A stretch of DNA of 62,500 nucleotides from Dictyostelium firmibasis (GCA_036169595.1 CM069770.1:875001-937500), one strand, 5' to 3'; numbered from the stretch's first letter, positions 1 through 17,065 are shown. The notes: generated from the letters alone by a model not told the origin. A program made the numbers and translations.

Positions 1-950
1 TCAAAAGATAAAACTAGCAGTAATAATAAAAGCACTATTAGTACAGCATTAACTACAGCATCAGCAACACCATCAAGTCAAGATCTTGATGAAGTAATTT
101 CATTAGATGGTAGCGAAAGTGTAAATGGTGAAAATGGGTTAGGTTCAAATTCTCACCAATATCAACAACAATTATTAAACAATACATTGTTGGCATGTTT
201 AGAAAGATTTACACAACCAGAGAAATTAGATGAGAAATATTTTTGCCCAAATTGTAATTGCAAACAGGAATCAACTAAACAATTATCTTTTGACACTTTA
301 CCAATGGTAATTTGTTTTCATCTTAAAAGATTTGAACGTTCACAAGCACACAGAAGAACTCATAAAATTGATACTTTTATAGAATTTCCAACTTCAATCG
401 ATATGGGACCATATACAACTATTATGAAAAAGTATTATTTTAATTATTATTTCTTTATTTTTTTAATTTATTTTCATATTAATTATTATTTTAAAATTCA
501 TATAGAAAAAAACAGTTATTAAAAAAACTAAATAAAAAAAGAAAAGCAGAGGTTATTGATTTAAGTTCTAGTAGTGCTTCAATAAAAAGTGATAATAGCA
601 GTAGTAGTAGTAATAGTAGTAATGGTGACGATAATAATAGTAATAATAAAAATAAAAATAATAATAATGATATTGAATCATCAATTTTAAATGAACTAAA
701 TGATCAAGATAAATTTCCATCGACTATTGAACAACATGATGGTGATAATTCGTTTACATACGAATTATTTGCCGTGGTTAATCATACTGGTAAAATTGAT
801 AGTGGTCATTATACAAGCTTTGTAAAACATCAAGATAGTTGGTATAAATGTGATGATTCTATGGTTAGTAGTACTACAATTCATAATGTTTTAAAATCAA
901 AAGGTTATCTTTTATATTATTTAAAGAAACAGTTATATTATACAAGATAA
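1..950 (+). CDS. Ubp8/USP22-like ubiquitin carboxyl-terminal hydrolase, 3' part (5' end outside window)
   Basis: Peptidase family C19 (USP) deubiquitinase, C-terminal part only. Exons are 1-431 and 506-950. The 74-nt intron starts GTATTA and ends ATAG, and the phase is consistent across it. The first exon enters in frame from the window edge with a Ser/Thr/Asn-rich insert. It then has the USP zinc-binding segment (CPNCNCKQESTKQ) and the HLKRFE box. The second exon has a Lys-rich and Ser/Asn-rich insert and then the His box GHYTSFVKH, followed by WYKCDD, which carry the catalytic His and the Asp/Asn position. It ends in TAA. The catalytic Cys box must lie upstream of the window. The QESTKQL and CFHLKRFE segments resemble USP22/Ubp8, the deubiquitinase of the SAGA complex, so a role on histone H2B ubiquitin is inferred. 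The family call is firm; the subfamily is probable. Confidence 0.85.
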
Positions 951-1077
951 ATAAAATTTTTTAAAAACAAAAAAAAAAAAAAAAAAAATAATAATAATAA
1001 TAAACATATAAATAATACGATATAATAATAAAATATAAATTATATATATATATATAAATTTTCTTTTCTTTTCTTTT

Positions 1078-1110
<33 letters not shown>

Positions 1111-1280
1111 CAAAGGCATCATCAGAAACTGGAACAACATAAAATCTCTTTGGTTGTGGAATCTCATTTCATAAAATATAGAATAATTAGTCATTCTATT
1201 GTATATAGGTTTAAATAATGATATGTTTTGAATTTTTGTTTTCTTTATTTACAGCCATTTTATTAATTAATTAATCACCA

Positions 1281-1320
<40 letters not shown>

Positions 1321-1471
1321 CAGTTCACTATAATAATTTTTTTTTTTTTTTAATTTTTTTTTTTTATTTTTAATTTTTCAGTTCACTTTTTACAAAAATA
1401 AAAAATCTCAAACCAAAAAAAATTCAAAAATAAATACCAGTAGATAACATCAAACAAACACACACACAACT
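951..1471. other. Intergenic, A/T homopolymers with one complex patch
   Basis: Between the USP stop and the FCP1 start. It is mostly A and T runs, including a T run of about 40 at 1282-1320. A patch at about 1107-1230 has normal sequence complexity and open frames on both strands. It may be a gene relic. I see no complete gene. Confidence 0.6.
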
Positions 1472-4292
<2,821 letters not shown>

Positions 4293-4380
4293 TAAAATAA
4301 TAATTATAAAAATCACTCGAATTATTTAAATATAAAAAAACCTAAAAGTTTTCTTTAATTTTTTTTATTTATTTATTAAT

Positions 4381-4416
<36 letters not shown>

Positions 4417-5763
4417 TTTAATAAATTTTTTTTAGGGAGAGAGGATATTAGTTGTTTAGAATTCTACATAGAAAAGAGTCTACAACTAAAGTTTTGACAT
4501 TATTTGGTATTGAAAATCTAAAATTCTTGAATTTTTTATTTTATAGGTATTGATTCAGAAATAAAAATATTCATTTTTATTATTATAATTAATATTATTT
4601 TCATCTTCTACCAAAACCATCACCTTAAATTGGGATTTCTATATTCAAATTTAATAAATGATGATGTAGTGTTGAACCAAAAAAGGGGTAAAAATAAAAT
4701 TTGTTAAATAAAATCAATGATTTTATTCTTAGTACCAATATTTCTCCATAATTTTTGTTTCTATTATTCATTTGTATAATTCTTAAGAAATTCTTAAATC
4801 TTCCAAAAAAAAATAATTTTTGAATTATTTTTTTTTAAGAATTTTTATTCATCATGTATGGTGTTGGATAAAAGGAAAAATATACTTCCTATTTTAAATT
4901 CAAAGAACAAAAAAAATATTAATAAAATTGGAAAAAATTTCAAAAATAATCTGATACCATATAAACAAATAAACAAAATTTCAAATTTTTTTTTAAAACA
5001 AAAAAAAAAAAAAAAATTAAAATAAAAAACAAAAATGGTTCAAAAACTTTTAATATTATGATTTAAAACATACTCACACACATACAAACACACACACACA
5101 CCGGTGTTCCTAATTAAGAAAAAACATTTAACAAAAAAAGAAATTAGCTACCGTGATTACATAAAGGTTCAAAAAAAAAATAAAAAAAAAAAAAAAATAA
5201 AAAAATAAAAAAATAATAATTGAATTTTTTAAAACTACAAAGAGAGCGAGAGTGAGTGAAAAATTTAATTTATAAAAAAAAATAATAAAACCAATATATA
5301 AAACATAAAACACACAAGCACAAACACACACACACACGCACACGCACATGTATCCAGAAAATGGTTTTATTATTATTTTTTTGTATTTTTTAATAGATTA
5401 TTGAAATCACTATCATATTAGATTATATCATTGCCAAACATATAAGATTGGGGGATAAAGGTGTTACCAAATTGATAAATTGTATGGGTGTGTGTTTGAG
5501 TAAATTTTTTTAGTGTTTGTACATATAAAAAGTGTTTTTTTTTTGATTCATCATTAATAATATAATTATTTTATATTTTTATTATTTAATTTATATTTTT
5601 TTAATTATTTTTTTTTTAAATTTTCAAGTGTTTTTGAACAACTAAAAAGGAATTAAAAATTTATAAATTTCATCATACTTTAAAAAAAATTATTAAAAAT
5701 AAAAGCTTATTAAAAAAAAAAAACCAATACTACCTTTTCAAAACAATTTAAAAACAAAAAAAA
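4293..5763. other. Long A/T-rich intergenic region, no gene seen
   Basis: Contains a (TTTA)n tract at about 4368-4416, CA-rich stretches at about 5070-5103 and 5310-5348, and many A/T runs. No frame shows family motifs or a splice-consistent coding pattern. It is the likely 3' flank of fcp1 and the promoter region of the small gene at 5764. Confidence 0.6.
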
Positions 5764-6069
5764 ATGAAAACAAATAATTTCTCTCAATTCTTTAAAAGTA
5801 ATTATAATTTAATAATTATTTTATTTGTTAAATGTATTGATGGTAATTTATATCAATAAACTAATTTTTTTTTTTTTTTTATTTTTAAAAATTTAGTCAT
5901 AATTTGTAGAAAAAGAATTGAACCATCATACAATACAACCCAAAAAAGACCCTTACTTAAAAGAACAAAGAATTTTATAAGAAGTGCTTCGAGTATGGCA
6001 GAGAACACCAAAAAATTAGTAAGACAAAAAAGATATTATGCATTTGATATGAATAATTTACTTTGGTAA
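5764..6069 (+). CDS. Small two-exon gene, unknown protein of 83 residues
   Basis: Not recognised as a known family. ATG at 5764 opens exon 1 (5764-5842), whose sequence includes a hydrophobic stretch (NLIIILFVKC). A GTAATT donor follows, then a 54-nt intron with a T15+ tract and TTTAG acceptor. Exon 2 is 5897-6069, ending in TAA. The joined frame is 252 nt (84 codons). Exon 2 is clearly less A+T-homopolymeric than its surroundings and encodes a basic segment (CRKRIEPSYNTTQKRPLLKR, then KNFIRSAS). A hydrophobic N-terminal segment followed by a basic tail suggests a small membrane-anchored or mitochondrially imported protein, but that is inference. Support rests on codon pattern, intron structure and phase only. 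Confidence 0.55.
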
Positions 6070-6273
6070 ATTATTTGGAAAATATTTTATATTATAATAA
6101 AAATAATAGGCAATCCGACTCTTGGCTTATTTTTTTTCCAACAAAAATAAAATTTTTTAAAAAAATATTATTTATTTTAAAAAAAAATATTATTTATTTA
6201 AAAAAAAATATATATATATATGCATTTTATTTTATTATTATATGTTTTAGTTTTACTTTTTTTTTTTTTTTTT

Positions 6274-6621
6274 TTATTTTTGAGGTTGTTGTGGTTGATG
6301 CTTATTTTTTAAAGAGTTTAAAATCTTCAAAAGATTTGTAATACCAAATAAATAACCACCATCAATTGGGAAAAAAGTTTCATGATCAAAATCACTGGTG
6401 GTGTTAGAATCAATATTATTTACATCAATAGATTTGTAATGTGACAGTTTTGAAGAGTGTGGTTTCATATGAGATGGATAAAGTTTGGTATGAGTGAAAT
6501 CAATTAATCTAATGTCACATCTATTACTAAATTCACAATCACCTTCATAAAGGAATAAAATTGATGTTGATCTAAATCTATAATCAGGCTGTAAAATTAT
6601 TAATATAGTAGTTTTATTAAA

Positions 6622-6680
<59 letters not shown>

Positions 6681-7346
6681 TGATGATGATGATGAGTAAT
6701 TTAAATTGTACATTACATTATTTTCAAAAAAATCTTTAAATTTTGATAATCTATTAATCATTGATTCTATGATTTCAGGTCTAAACTTTATACCATTATG
6801 AAAGAACTCATAGAGTTTATCTTGTACAGTGACAGTGGTAAAGGTACGACCTTGCTCCTTTTGAATCTTTTCCAAGAGATGAGTGGAACAATTATGTTTT
6901 TGAGAGCCACAAACACAAAAACCTAATTTTGGAGTGGTAGAATATTTCGAGAGTAACCAACTTTGATAGAGCTCCTTGTGAAGTGACATGTTTGCTTGTC
7001 GTTTCAAAGTTTCAAAGTTTACATTAGGATCATTGGATGAAGGTGGACTATAGATTGTCTCTAAATCAACATCGTGATGTGATAGGCCTAGTTTAATATC
7101 CATTATATTGGGTTTACTATATCCATAGGTTAAATCCTCCAAAACTATCCATTCCTTACTATCTTGTATCTCGGTACCAAAATATTTGGGTATCAATTTC
7201 GATAGTTCATTATCTGGTGCTAAAGATTCATAAAATTGTTTCTCTTTGGTTGTACATTCTTTAAACACTCTACCCTCTTGTTCTATTGACTTTTTAAATG
7301 GCGTTGAACCTGCTACAACTTGAAATTTATTGTTTTGTTCATTCAT
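6274..7346 (-). CDS. Inositol polyphosphate kinase (IPMK/IP6K family)
   Basis: Phosphorylates soluble inositol phosphates (IPMK- or IP6K-type activity). Exon 1 is 7346-6717 and exon 2 is 6588-6274. The intron starts GTAATG, ends TTTTACAG and is phase 0; the product is 314 residues. Exon 1 has the family signature PNIMDIKLG (PxxxDxKxG) near residues 80-88, preceded by the ATP-site segment (IVLEDLT). Exon 2 has RSTSILFLYEG, then RLIDFTHT (the metal-binding Asp) and DGGYLFGITNL, the conserved C-terminal block. At 314 residues it is compact, close to plant IPMKs, and lacks the large inserts of human IP6Ks. Sequence alone does not separate IPMK from IP6K here. The AAT/ATG repeat at about 6622-6696 is intronic, so the Ser/Leu tail of the unspliced frame is not real. 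Confidence 0.9.
6622..6696 (+). repeat. (AAT)n/(ATG)n repeat in the inositol kinase intron
   Basis: About 19 AAT units run into about 6 ATG units within the intron 6589-6716 of the minus-strand kinase gene. On the transcribed strand these read ATT and CAT. Confidence 0.9.
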
Positions 7347-7727
7347 TTTTTTTTTATTTTTTTTTATTATTTTTTTAAAAATATAAATATGTAAATATGA
7401 AGATATATAGAAAAAAAATAAAATAAAATAAAATAAAAAAGATTTAGAAAAAGGAAAAAACTTTAACTAATTTTTGTTTTTGTTTTTGTTTTATTTATTT
7501 TTATTTATTTTTTGAAAAAATTCTTTTTTTTTTTTTTTTTTTTTAATGAAGTGGTTCTTTCCAATTATAAAAAAACTCTAAAGTAGTAGTTAGTAATAAA
7601 AGAGTTTATATGATAAAAAAAAAATTTTAATAAAAAAATTAAAAAAAAAAAAAAGAGTTATTGTGGGAAAGTTTAGTATTTAAATAATAAAATTATGTGT
7701 ATGAATGTGGGTGAACAAACAATTTTG

Positions 7728-7759
<32 letters not shown>

Positions 7760-7928
7760 AACAAACAATTTTTTTTCATTTTTTTATTTTTTTTCAAAAT
7801 TGTTTGTTCACCCACAAAATTTCTTAAATTTCGAATTTTATTCTGCAGAAATTCATGATCAACTTCTCATGGGAGATATTTTTAAAAGGATTTTTATTTT
7901 CATAAAAATTCTACAATCCATTATTACA

Positions 7929-7961
<33 letters not shown>

Positions 7962-8520
7962 TTTTTGTTTCTATTAATAAAGAATATTTTTCTCAAATAG
8001 TAACATCAAAATTTAGAAATGTTTATTATCAACAATATCTAAAGATGGAATTGAAAATGAAGTAAGAAATGAAATTTTAAGTTTTAAATATGTTCGAAAA
8101 AGTAAATTAAAATTATAGTAATAATAAAAAATAATTTAAAATAAAAAAAATATATTATAGTGAAAATGAATTTATTTGTTCTAATAATTGGAATTTTAAA
8201 TCAAAAATTAATTTAATTAAAAATATATAAAAAAAAAATTTTTTAAAAAAGTTAAAAATAGCAATAAAATATAATTTAGTTTTATTATTAAATTTTTTAA
8301 AAAAAAATTTTTTTTTTAAAAGTTAAAAATAGCAATAAAATTAAAATTCAATTTTATTATTAAAATTCAATTTTATTATTAAAATTTTCTAATTAAAAAA
8401 AAAAAAAAAATTAAAAAAAAAAAACACAATAAAAACAATTTTTCACACTCATTTTTTTTTACTTTTAATAAAATAGATTCAATAGGAATAGACAAAAAGT
8501 ATAATAATAACAACATAGTC
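7347..8520. other. Divergent intergenic region with a hairpin and short duplications
   Basis: Lies between the minus-strand inositol kinase and the plus-strand ankyrin-like gene, so it should hold both promoters. It contains the perfect inverted repeat 7707-7815. It also holds a short coding-like patch at about 7965-8118 and a tandem duplication near 8245-8385, where a segment with TTAAAAATAGCAATAAAAT occurs twice. Confidence 0.6.
7707..7815. repeat. Perfect inverted repeat (hairpin), A/T-rich loop
   Basis: The left arm starts at 7707 (GTGGGTGAACAAACAATTTTG) and is followed by an A run. The right arm, its exact reverse complement, ends at 7815 and is preceded by a T run. The arms are 21 nt plus the pairing A/T runs. 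The loop also holds a partial copy of the left arm (AACAAACAATTTT near 7760). Confidence 0.9.
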
Positions 8521-11256
8521 ATGAATAATGTTAATAATGAAATTTTATTTTGGAAAGTTTTTAAAAATAAATTTCTTTTGTCAAAAATAATTAATACTAT
8601 CCACACAACAGAATGGGTTATATATGATGACCCAAATCAAATTCGTTTTGATAATAGATCTAAATTTAAAGACACCTACGATTTGCAAAAGATGGTGTCA
8701 AATAAACTTTTTTCTTTAATTAGTCATAAACTCCAATTTAATGATTACATTGAAATTAGAGACGAAGCAATAGGATTATTATTGAACTATACTGGGGATG
8801 TTGGCACTGATAGTAAAAAAAGACATCGAATGGAAAATGAAAAAATTAAATCAAAAGAGATACTATTAGAATTATTGGCTAAAGGAAATATAGAAATTGA
8901 TAGAAAGAAATTAATTTTAAATGCAATTAAAAATCGTGCAAGTTCCGACATGGTGAAAACATTAATTACCAGTCCTTATAATTGTAGCGCTGACCCAAAA
9001 ACATTTCAATACGCATTACAAAATTCAACACCTGAAATTGTAAATGTATTATTAACATTTTCAAATATTCTGCCATCAATAAAAGCAATCGCCTCAATAA
9101 TGCCCTCAAACCCTATTACAGAAAATTCCCTTCGTTTGGCAATTGATAATGAAGAACATAGAGATGAAATGGTTAAAATAATATTAGACAACCCAATATT
9201 ATATTTAGTATCATTGATGACTCTTTATGAATTTGATGAGGAGAAAAGTACAGAGATTGAAATTGATAATAGTTTCAAAAACTTAAATAAAAAAGCTAAT
9301 AAATATTATAAAAAATACAAAAATGATGAAGATGAAGATGAAGATGAAGATGAAGATGAAGATGAAGATGAAGATGAAGATGAAGATGAAGATGAAGATG
9401 AAGATGAAGATGAAGATAAAGCTGAAGATGATAATGAAAAAGAAAAAATTCACAAAAATGAAAAAAATTATGTAAATATATTAAATAATAATAAATATAT
9501 CAAGAAAACAATTGAATTTTCATGTCTTAAAAAATTAAAAAATATTGAAACAATGGGTAGATTGGTTGATTTAGGTGTTGTTTCAAAGACAACACTATCA
9601 AGTAACCATAAAAATAATGGATTGATTTTGGAAAGATTTGATATAAATCAAAGTATAGAACAACTTTTAATATTATTAAAGATTCATTTTAAATGTTGTT
9701 GTACCTATAGAGATAATGAATTTAAAAATCAAAGTATTTTCAAACATGCAACTTCAATAACAAATTTACAAGAATTACAAAAATTTATAATTCAATCATT
9801 ATGTATACATGGAGATTTCTTAATTCAATATAAATTTAAATACGGATTTGATTCAATCGATTTATCTGACAGTGATGATAATTTAAAGAAATTGAATAAG
9901 AGTATTTATAAAAACAAGGAAGATTTAAAACTATTGAAACAACATAATAGATTTAGAGTTGCAATTAACATGTGTGATTTAAAACAAATAGAAATCATTG
10001 AAAATAGTTTCGATTATAAATTCGGTGTTATTAGTTTACAAATACCAAAAAAATTAGATAAATTAATTGATTTAATCGAATATTTTAGTAAAACTGGTTT
10101 CAAATGTTTTTCGATTGAATTAATTTTCTATTTTTTAAGAAGTTTAGGGATTCAACTTGCTCGTCATAATTATAGTGATCTTTACCCATTCTCTTTAGTC
10201 AAAATTAATCTTTTAGCCTATGATAAGAATATGGTTTATGATCTCTTTATCTTGTCACTTAGTTTTTTAGAAATTGGAAGTACAATTGCATTCATAAATA
10301 GTGGTATTAAAATCATTTTAGAAAATGTAGTTAAAGATCAATCTGAAGTTAAAAAAACCTATTTAAGCAATAAGAAATTTTTTAATAAGTCAACAATTTA
10401 TAAAAACGATACACAATTTGAATCATTATTATCATTAATTAAAACTTTCATTAAATATTATTCAAGCTATGAAAATGATATTAATAACAATAGTACAGAA
10501 AATGAAAAATTAAAAAAACTATATAAAATGATTTTAAATTATTGTTTCGAGTGTACACTTACTTGTAAAGATATCACTTTTGGAAAACTATCCGAAGTTT
10601 ATAATTTATTAATTCAAAATTCAATAGAAATTGACCACACTGCTTTTCATTCAATTTATTATTTACATATTAGAGATGCAAAATTTACAAAATATATTCT
10701 TTCTCGTTTAAATATTCACCAAACAATTGTTGATAATTCAAATAATTTAAATCAACAATATTTAAATGATTCTCACCCTTTTGATATTAATAGTTATTTA
10801 AAAAAAGAATTATTCACCTTTGACTATATTTTCGATTTTAAGTATTATTATGGTGGTGATTATAAAGTTTATACAAATTCATTCGACACTATTTTAAAGC
10901 AATTAATTGAACAACTTTCAATAAATATATGTAAATTGGATATAGATACAGGTTATTTCAATGATTTCAAAAATCAAACTTTAATTCAGGATTTATTATT
11001 TACCCTAGATATTAGAAGAGTTGATCTATTTTTCAACAACTTTAATTATATCCAAAACCACATCCTCCCAACTATCGAACCTAATGAAGATGAGAAGCAA
11101 TCAGGTGCTACCTTAAAATTCTCTTTCGATTTATTTGAAGCAATATGCCAAGTGATGAAAGATCAAGAGATTCAAACTTTAATAGAAATGAATACTTCTG
11201 TAAATGATCTGGAAAAAAATATAAAGAATTGTTTTAAAAATCTTGAAATACCATAA
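8521..11256 (+). CDS. Ankyrin-repeat-like amoebal protein, 911 residues
   Basis: One uninterrupted exon from ATG to TAA. The N terminus (EILFWKVFKNKFLL) is typical of a large Dictyostelium-specific family of ankyrin-like proteins. Residues about 110-240 show helix-turn-helix spacing like degenerate ankyrin repeats (for example LILNAIKNRASSDMVKTLI and FQYALQNSTPEIVNVLLTF). A pure Glu-Asp tract (GATGAA repeats, nt 9325-9417) splits the protein near residues 270-300. The C-terminal 600 residues are Asn/Lys/Ile-rich and helical, with no motif I recognise. No signal peptide or membrane segment is evident. Molecular function is unknown. The gene assignment is firm because the frame is long and codon use is regular; the family call is moderate. 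Confidence 0.85.
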   Translation: MNNVNNEILFWKVFKNKFLLSKIINTIHTTEWVIYDDPNQIRFDNRSKFKDTYDLQKMVSNKLFSLISHKLQFNDYIEIRDEAIGLLLNYTGDVGTDSKKRHRMENEKIKSKEILLELLAKGNIEIDRKKLILNAIKNRASSDMVKTLITSPYNCSADPKTFQYALQNSTPEIVNVLLTFSNILPSIKAIASIMPSNPITENSLRLAIDNEEHRDEMVKIILDNPILYLVSLMTLYEFDEEKSTEIEIDNSFKNLNKKANKYYKKYKNDEDEDEDEDEDEDEDEDEDEDEDEDEDEDEDKAEDDNEKEKIHKNEKNYVNILNNNKYIKKTIEFSCLKKLKNIETMGRLVDLGVVSKTTLSSNHKNNGLILERFDINQSIEQLLILLKIHFKCCCTYRDNEFKNQSIFKHATSITNLQELQKFIIQSLCIHGDFLIQYKFKYGFDSIDLSDSDDNLKKLNKSIYKNKEDLKLLKQHNRFRVAINMCDLKQIEIIENSFDYKFGVISLQIPKKLDKLIDLIEYFSKTGFKCFSIELIFYFLRSLGIQLARHNYSDLYPFSLVKINLLAYDKNMVYDLFILSLSFLEIGSTIAFINSGIKIILENVVKDQSEVKKTYLSNKKFFNKSTIYKNDTQFESLLSLIKTFIKYYSSYENDINNNSTENEKLKKLYKMILNYCFECTLTCKDITFGKLSEVYNLLIQNSIEIDHTAFHSIYYLHIRDAKFTKYILSRLNIHQTIVDNSNNLNQQYLNDSHPFDINSYLKKELFTFDYIFDFKYYYGGDYKVYTNSFDTILKQLIEQLSINICKLDIDTGYFNDFKNQTLIQDLLFTLDIRRVDLFFNNFNYIQNHILPTIEPNEDEKQSGATLKFSFDLFEAICQVMKDQEIQTLIEMNTSVNDLEKNIKNCFKNLEIP
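9325..9420 (+). repeat. (GATGAA)n coding repeat, Asp-Glu tract
   Basis: About 15 tandem copies of a hexamer inside the ankyrin-like gene, giving an alternating Glu-Asp tract of about 30 residues. Confidence 0.95.
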
Positions 11257-11379
11257 AGAAAGATTTAATTTTTAAAAAATTAGTAATCATTTTTTAATAA
11301 TAAACATATCATTTTTCTTCTTCCTCATAAAATAAATTAAAAAAATAAATAAATAAAATAAAACAAAACAAAATTTAAA

Positions 11380-14131
<2,752 letters not shown>

Positions 14132-14611
14132 TTTATTTGTATTAAAAACATTATTAAACGAGTTTTGTAAATAAATAACCCAATTAAATGAGTTTTGCTA
14201 TTATAATCAAAAAAAAATATAAAAAATATAAAAAGAAAAAAAATCCATTTAATTAGAAAAAAAAAATGAAAAGAAAAAAAATAAAGAAAAAAAAAAAATT
14301 CCAAATATATGTGGCCTTTTCCAAAAAGGAGATTAAATCCATTTTAATTTTAACCCACCATCCAAGTTTTTATGAAACTAAAAAAAAAAAAAAAAAAAAA
14401 AAAAATTTAAAAAAAATTAAAATTGGGGAAATTCTATTACAATAACACGAATTTTCAAACCCAAACAATAAAAAAAAAAAAAAAACCAATTATTATTTAT
14501 AAAAAAAATGTGGTGATATAGTGTTATATATTTACCACCACTCTTTTTTATTATTATTTTAATTGATTTTTCCTTTTTTTAATCATATATACTTTTTAAT
14601 TCTATAAAACT

Positions 14612-14641
<30 letters not shown>
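14132..14641. other. Spacer between grl copies 1 and 2
   Basis: A/T runs only, apart from a short mixed stretch near 14308-14375. It must hold the promoter of copy 1 and the terminator of copy 2 (both minus strand). No coding frame seen. Confidence 0.6.
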
Positions 14642-14642
<1 letters not shown>

Positions 14643-17001
14643 CAAATATTATTTGAATCAATTTCAACCTCACCTTGTAATTGATTTGATAATCTTTTTG
14701 ATTGAACTACTGATACACTTTTTTCTTCAAAGTTTTCTTGAATGATTTCTTGATTTTCATCAACATTTTCAATTTCTTCTTCAAGTTGTCGTTTTTGATC
14801 ATTTTCAACATCATCTTCGGTATCACTACTGAAATGAGCTAAAACACTTTGTTGAGTAACAACAACTTTTTTACCATTATCTTCTGAAGACTCTGAATCA
14901 TCTTCTTCACCAGTTCTCTTTTTCTCTAGTGATTGTGAGAAACTTGAAGATTTTGAATTTGAAGCAAAAGTTTGATTTAAAGCAAGACCTTGAGTTGACA
15001 TCTTATAAAATTTACTACCAAATAATAATATCATACTAATTAAAGTTGTAACGATTGCGCAAACACAAATTGTTGTAACTTGACTAGCTATTGATTGTGG
15101 TGATACCATTAATGGAATAACAATGAATAAACAAAAAGTAATAATATAAACACTTGATGCAATTGGTTTTGATTCATTGAATTCTTCAATATCTACCACT
15201 TTAATTTTAAATGAAATAAAACATGCAACTAATAATTTAATACCATGAAAAACCAATAATATATATAAAGCAACAGCACCTTGATCATCACTTGTACAAA
15301 CATTTGTATATTGATATTTTGTTAATGAATCAATACCAATTCTTGATTCTGATCTAATATTACCTAAACCTTGCCAAAATGCTAAAATCAATACATCAAC
15401 AGCTAATATACCAGCAACGAATGGATACAGTTTCCAATTTGTAATTGAACGTTTCTTTAATTTTGGATTATCAAATAATAACCAAATTCTCCAATTCTTT
15501 ACTAATAAACTACCTAAGAAAATTGTATAACCAATACTTAATAACCAAACTCTTGCTCTACAATTTTCAATATCAGGAGATTGTGAAAATATAATACAAC
15601 CAATAAAAATTATAATACAACCTATCAAAATTAATAAACAAAATGCTGGACTTGCTGATTTTATAATACGTGCTTTTCTAAATACCATAACAATTATCAT
15701 TGATAAAATACATAAAAATATACAAATTGCTGATGTAATTGTAATACCATATTTCATTGAACTTGAATAATCAACCTATTATTATTTTTATTATTATTCA
15801 TTTTAAAAACATATTAATATATTTTTTCATTTTTTTTTCTATTTAATATGTAATATTAGAAAAAAAAACTTACAAAATCAATTGGAATTGTATATGTTCC
15901 AAAATTAATTGTTTTTGATAATTTATTACCTTTTAAAACTTGATTATTTGATTCAAATTCTTTATATGATATACAACCATTTACATTTAATTTGAAACCA
16001 ATATCTATATACATTGGATTACATCTAAAAGGAAAGAATGATTCATTTTTTAAGACATTAATTTCTTTATCAACTATAGATCTTATATTTGTTGATACAA
16101 GATAACTATATTCATCAAATAATAATGAACCACCTGGATTTAATGAAGTTCTATAGTAATCATATGCTGGCCATGTATCATTAATAACATGGGAAGCATA
16201 TTTTATGAAAACATCAGTCCAATCAGTTATATATGAGAGTCCAATATTTGCACTACCAAATGTTAAACGAGTTGGGTAACCAGTTACACCTAAACCCAAA
16301 CTACCACTATCAATGACAGCTTGTTGAACAGACATATCATCTTGAGACATACCAAGAAAATCTGCACCATTTGAAATTAACATTTGAGCTGCTTTATATG
16401 CAACCTCTGGATTAAACCAAGAACCAGTGAATGTTGTTACAAATGTGATATCTTCTCTTGCAGCCAATGCACCCAAATAATATGCATTACCATTTGATGC
16501 CATATATTCACCAGGACTAACGAAACCAACAACTCCAGTTTTTGACATTTTAGCAGAAAAGTAACCAAGAATAAAATGAGCACGATCAGTATTAAAATCC
16601 AAAACTGCAACTTTTGGTAAATCATCAATTGGTCTTGCAGAGGTTTTTATAATCCAATAGATATCTTTATCTTTATATAAATTAGCATATTTAATTCCCA
16701 TTGCAGTTTGACCACTTGAAGCAACAACTATTAAATTTGCGCCTTTTGAAATTGCATCTTGAAATGCTTCTTCCGCAAGTTGTTCTGATTCATCCAAATT
16801 TTTATAATATAATGAAAAATCGGTTAATTTTAATATTGATTCTGTCTTTACTCTTGCTTCATTAAATTGATAATTATATCCAAGATCTGAAAAATCACCA
16901 CTTAATAATACAGCTATTTTACAAGGTATTGATTTAACAAATATTGAATTATTTAAAAATAAAAATGAAAATAAAAATAAAATTAAAATGAAATTTTTCA
17001 T
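14642..17001 (-). CDS. grl-type family-3 GPCR with BMP-like ectodomain, copy 2
   Basis: Same architecture as its two neighbours. Exon 1 is 17001-15874 (376 codons) and exon 2 is 15775-14642. They are joined in phase 0 by a 98-nt GTAAGT...ATAG intron, for 753 residues. The signal peptide is FILILFLFSFLFLNNSIF. The BMP-like ectodomain has LLSGDFSDLGYNYQFNEARV, VASSGQTAMG, TGSWFNPEVAYKAAQ and GMSQDDMSVQQAV. Exon 2 starts VDYSSSM and encodes 7TM segments with CRARVWLLSIGYTIFLGSLL and WQGLGNIRSESRIGID. An acidic Ser/Glu tail follows, ending at a TGA stop, which is rare in this A+T-rich coding style. The single intron separates ectodomain from 7TM, as in the sisters. The 7TM exon is almost identical to copy 3 while the ectodomain is not. 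A family-3 GPCR role in sensing small ligands is inferred. Confidence 0.93.
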
Positions 17002-17034
17002 TTTTTTTTTTTTAATTTAAATTAAAGGAAGATT

Positions 17035-17065
<31 letters not shown>

